This document shows, in pieces, positions 5,051-5,147 of a DNA stretch of 5,147 bases. Every line of letters starts with the position of its first letter. Within the stretch, counting starts at the first letter, position 1. Source of the stretch: CAZVWH01 sp964631175 (GTDB lineage Bacteria; Planctomycetota; Phycisphaerae; Sedimentisphaerales; Anaerobacaceae). The DNA lies in NCBI GenBank assembly GCA_964631175.1, contig CAZVWH010000148.1:1-5147 (forward strand). The letters are read 5' to 3'. The position numbers were made by a program, and so were the translations under genes. The notes under the pieces are model-generated. The model saw only the letters and a program-made list of their open reading frames with translations, searched no databases and had not been told where the DNA came from.

Positions 5051-5147
5051 ATGGGAAATCCCGGACAGATGAACTTTTTAAAAGCTAAGACCGTGATTTT
5101 AGGGATAGAGTTCTGTTATTTATATCTTTGCCTTACAGGGCCAATCC
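5051..5147 (+). CDS. Possible start of a secreted or membrane protein, cut by window edge
   Basis: A frame opens after TAA at 5048, with ATG at 5051 and at 5069, and stays open to the edge. From the second ATG it reads MNFLKAKTVILGIEF and continues with a hydrophobic stretch ending LCLTGPI, which looks like a signal peptide or first membrane helix. Neither ATG has a good Shine-Dalgarno sequence, and a glutamate lies in the hydrophobic core. Only 26 to 32 codons are visible, so this may be chance. Confidence 0.22.
   Translation, partial: MGNPGQMNFLKAKTVILGIEFCYLYLCLTGPI

Larger units (their letters stand above)
4830..5147. other. Terminal stretch without a firm gene
   Basis: No convincing complete gene was found on either strand in these 318 bases. 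They hold a nested hairpin (4871-4920), a small hairpin AGACA/TGTCT (5024-5028/5033-5037) with GGAG in its loop, and a possible frame running off the right edge. The frame of the preceding microprotein continues here interrupted only by TAG codons (4827, 4941, 4944, 5007) until TGA at 5070. This may be a decayed gene, an unannotated RNA, or spacer. Confidence 0.5.

Noticed and set aside
4830..5147. tRNA, tmRNA, SRP RNA or known riboswitch
   Set aside because: No T-loop, CCA end, SRP core, tmRNA tag frame or riboswitch core was found around the hairpin.
1..5147. CRISPR array, insertion sequence or phage attachment site
   Set aside because: No regularly spaced direct repeats, transposase, integrase or tRNA-end duplications were found.

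Overview
The window shows bacterial DNA of moderate GC content with short intergenic palindromes. It carries a housekeeping RNA-decay gene, a two-component regulatory pair and a gene-poor tail. The lineage cannot be fixed from this sequence. The compact kinase plus NtrC-type regulator, and the interspersed hairpins built on CCTCC/GGAGG and ATTCTT/AAGAAT, fit an uncultured planctomycete (Phycisphaerae-like) or a similar environmental genome. That is an inference from style only.

Positions 3-1628 hold the 3' three quarters of pnp (polynucleotide phosphorylase), open at the left edge. It has the helical linker, the second RNase PH domain with its metal-binding aspartates, the KH domain and the S1 domain. 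A 231-base gap follows. It contains a very strong Shine-Dalgarno sequence that serves a 33-residue leader frame rather than the annotated kinase start. Positions 1860-2648 encode a soluble histidine kinase with no sensor domain. Its stop overlaps the TTG start of an NtrC-family sigma54 activator (2645-4069). The two are translationally coupled and almost certainly form one signalling pathway: the kinase phosphorylates Asp56 of the receiver, and the AAA+ domain then remodels sigma54-RNA polymerase. A 77-base imperfect palindrome lies in frame in the regulator's linker between the AAA+ and HTH domains. A clear intrinsic terminator closes the operon at about 4098-4119.

Positions 4120-5147 hold no conventional-size gene but are not empty. 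There is a 35-residue lysine-rich microprotein with a good RBS (4224-4331). A cluster of palindromic repeat pieces follows (4363-4656), including a probable minus-strand terminator. After that comes a perfect TATAAT box, a dyad at the predicted transcription start, and a 29-residue single-pass membrane microprotein (4740-4829) with an ideal RBS. An 18-base-pair nested hairpin lies at 4871-4920. A possible start of another reading frame runs off the right edge.

The most interesting items are the in-frame palindrome in the regulator, the two microproteins, the structured element downstream of the second one, and the mismatch between the strong RBS and the kinase start.
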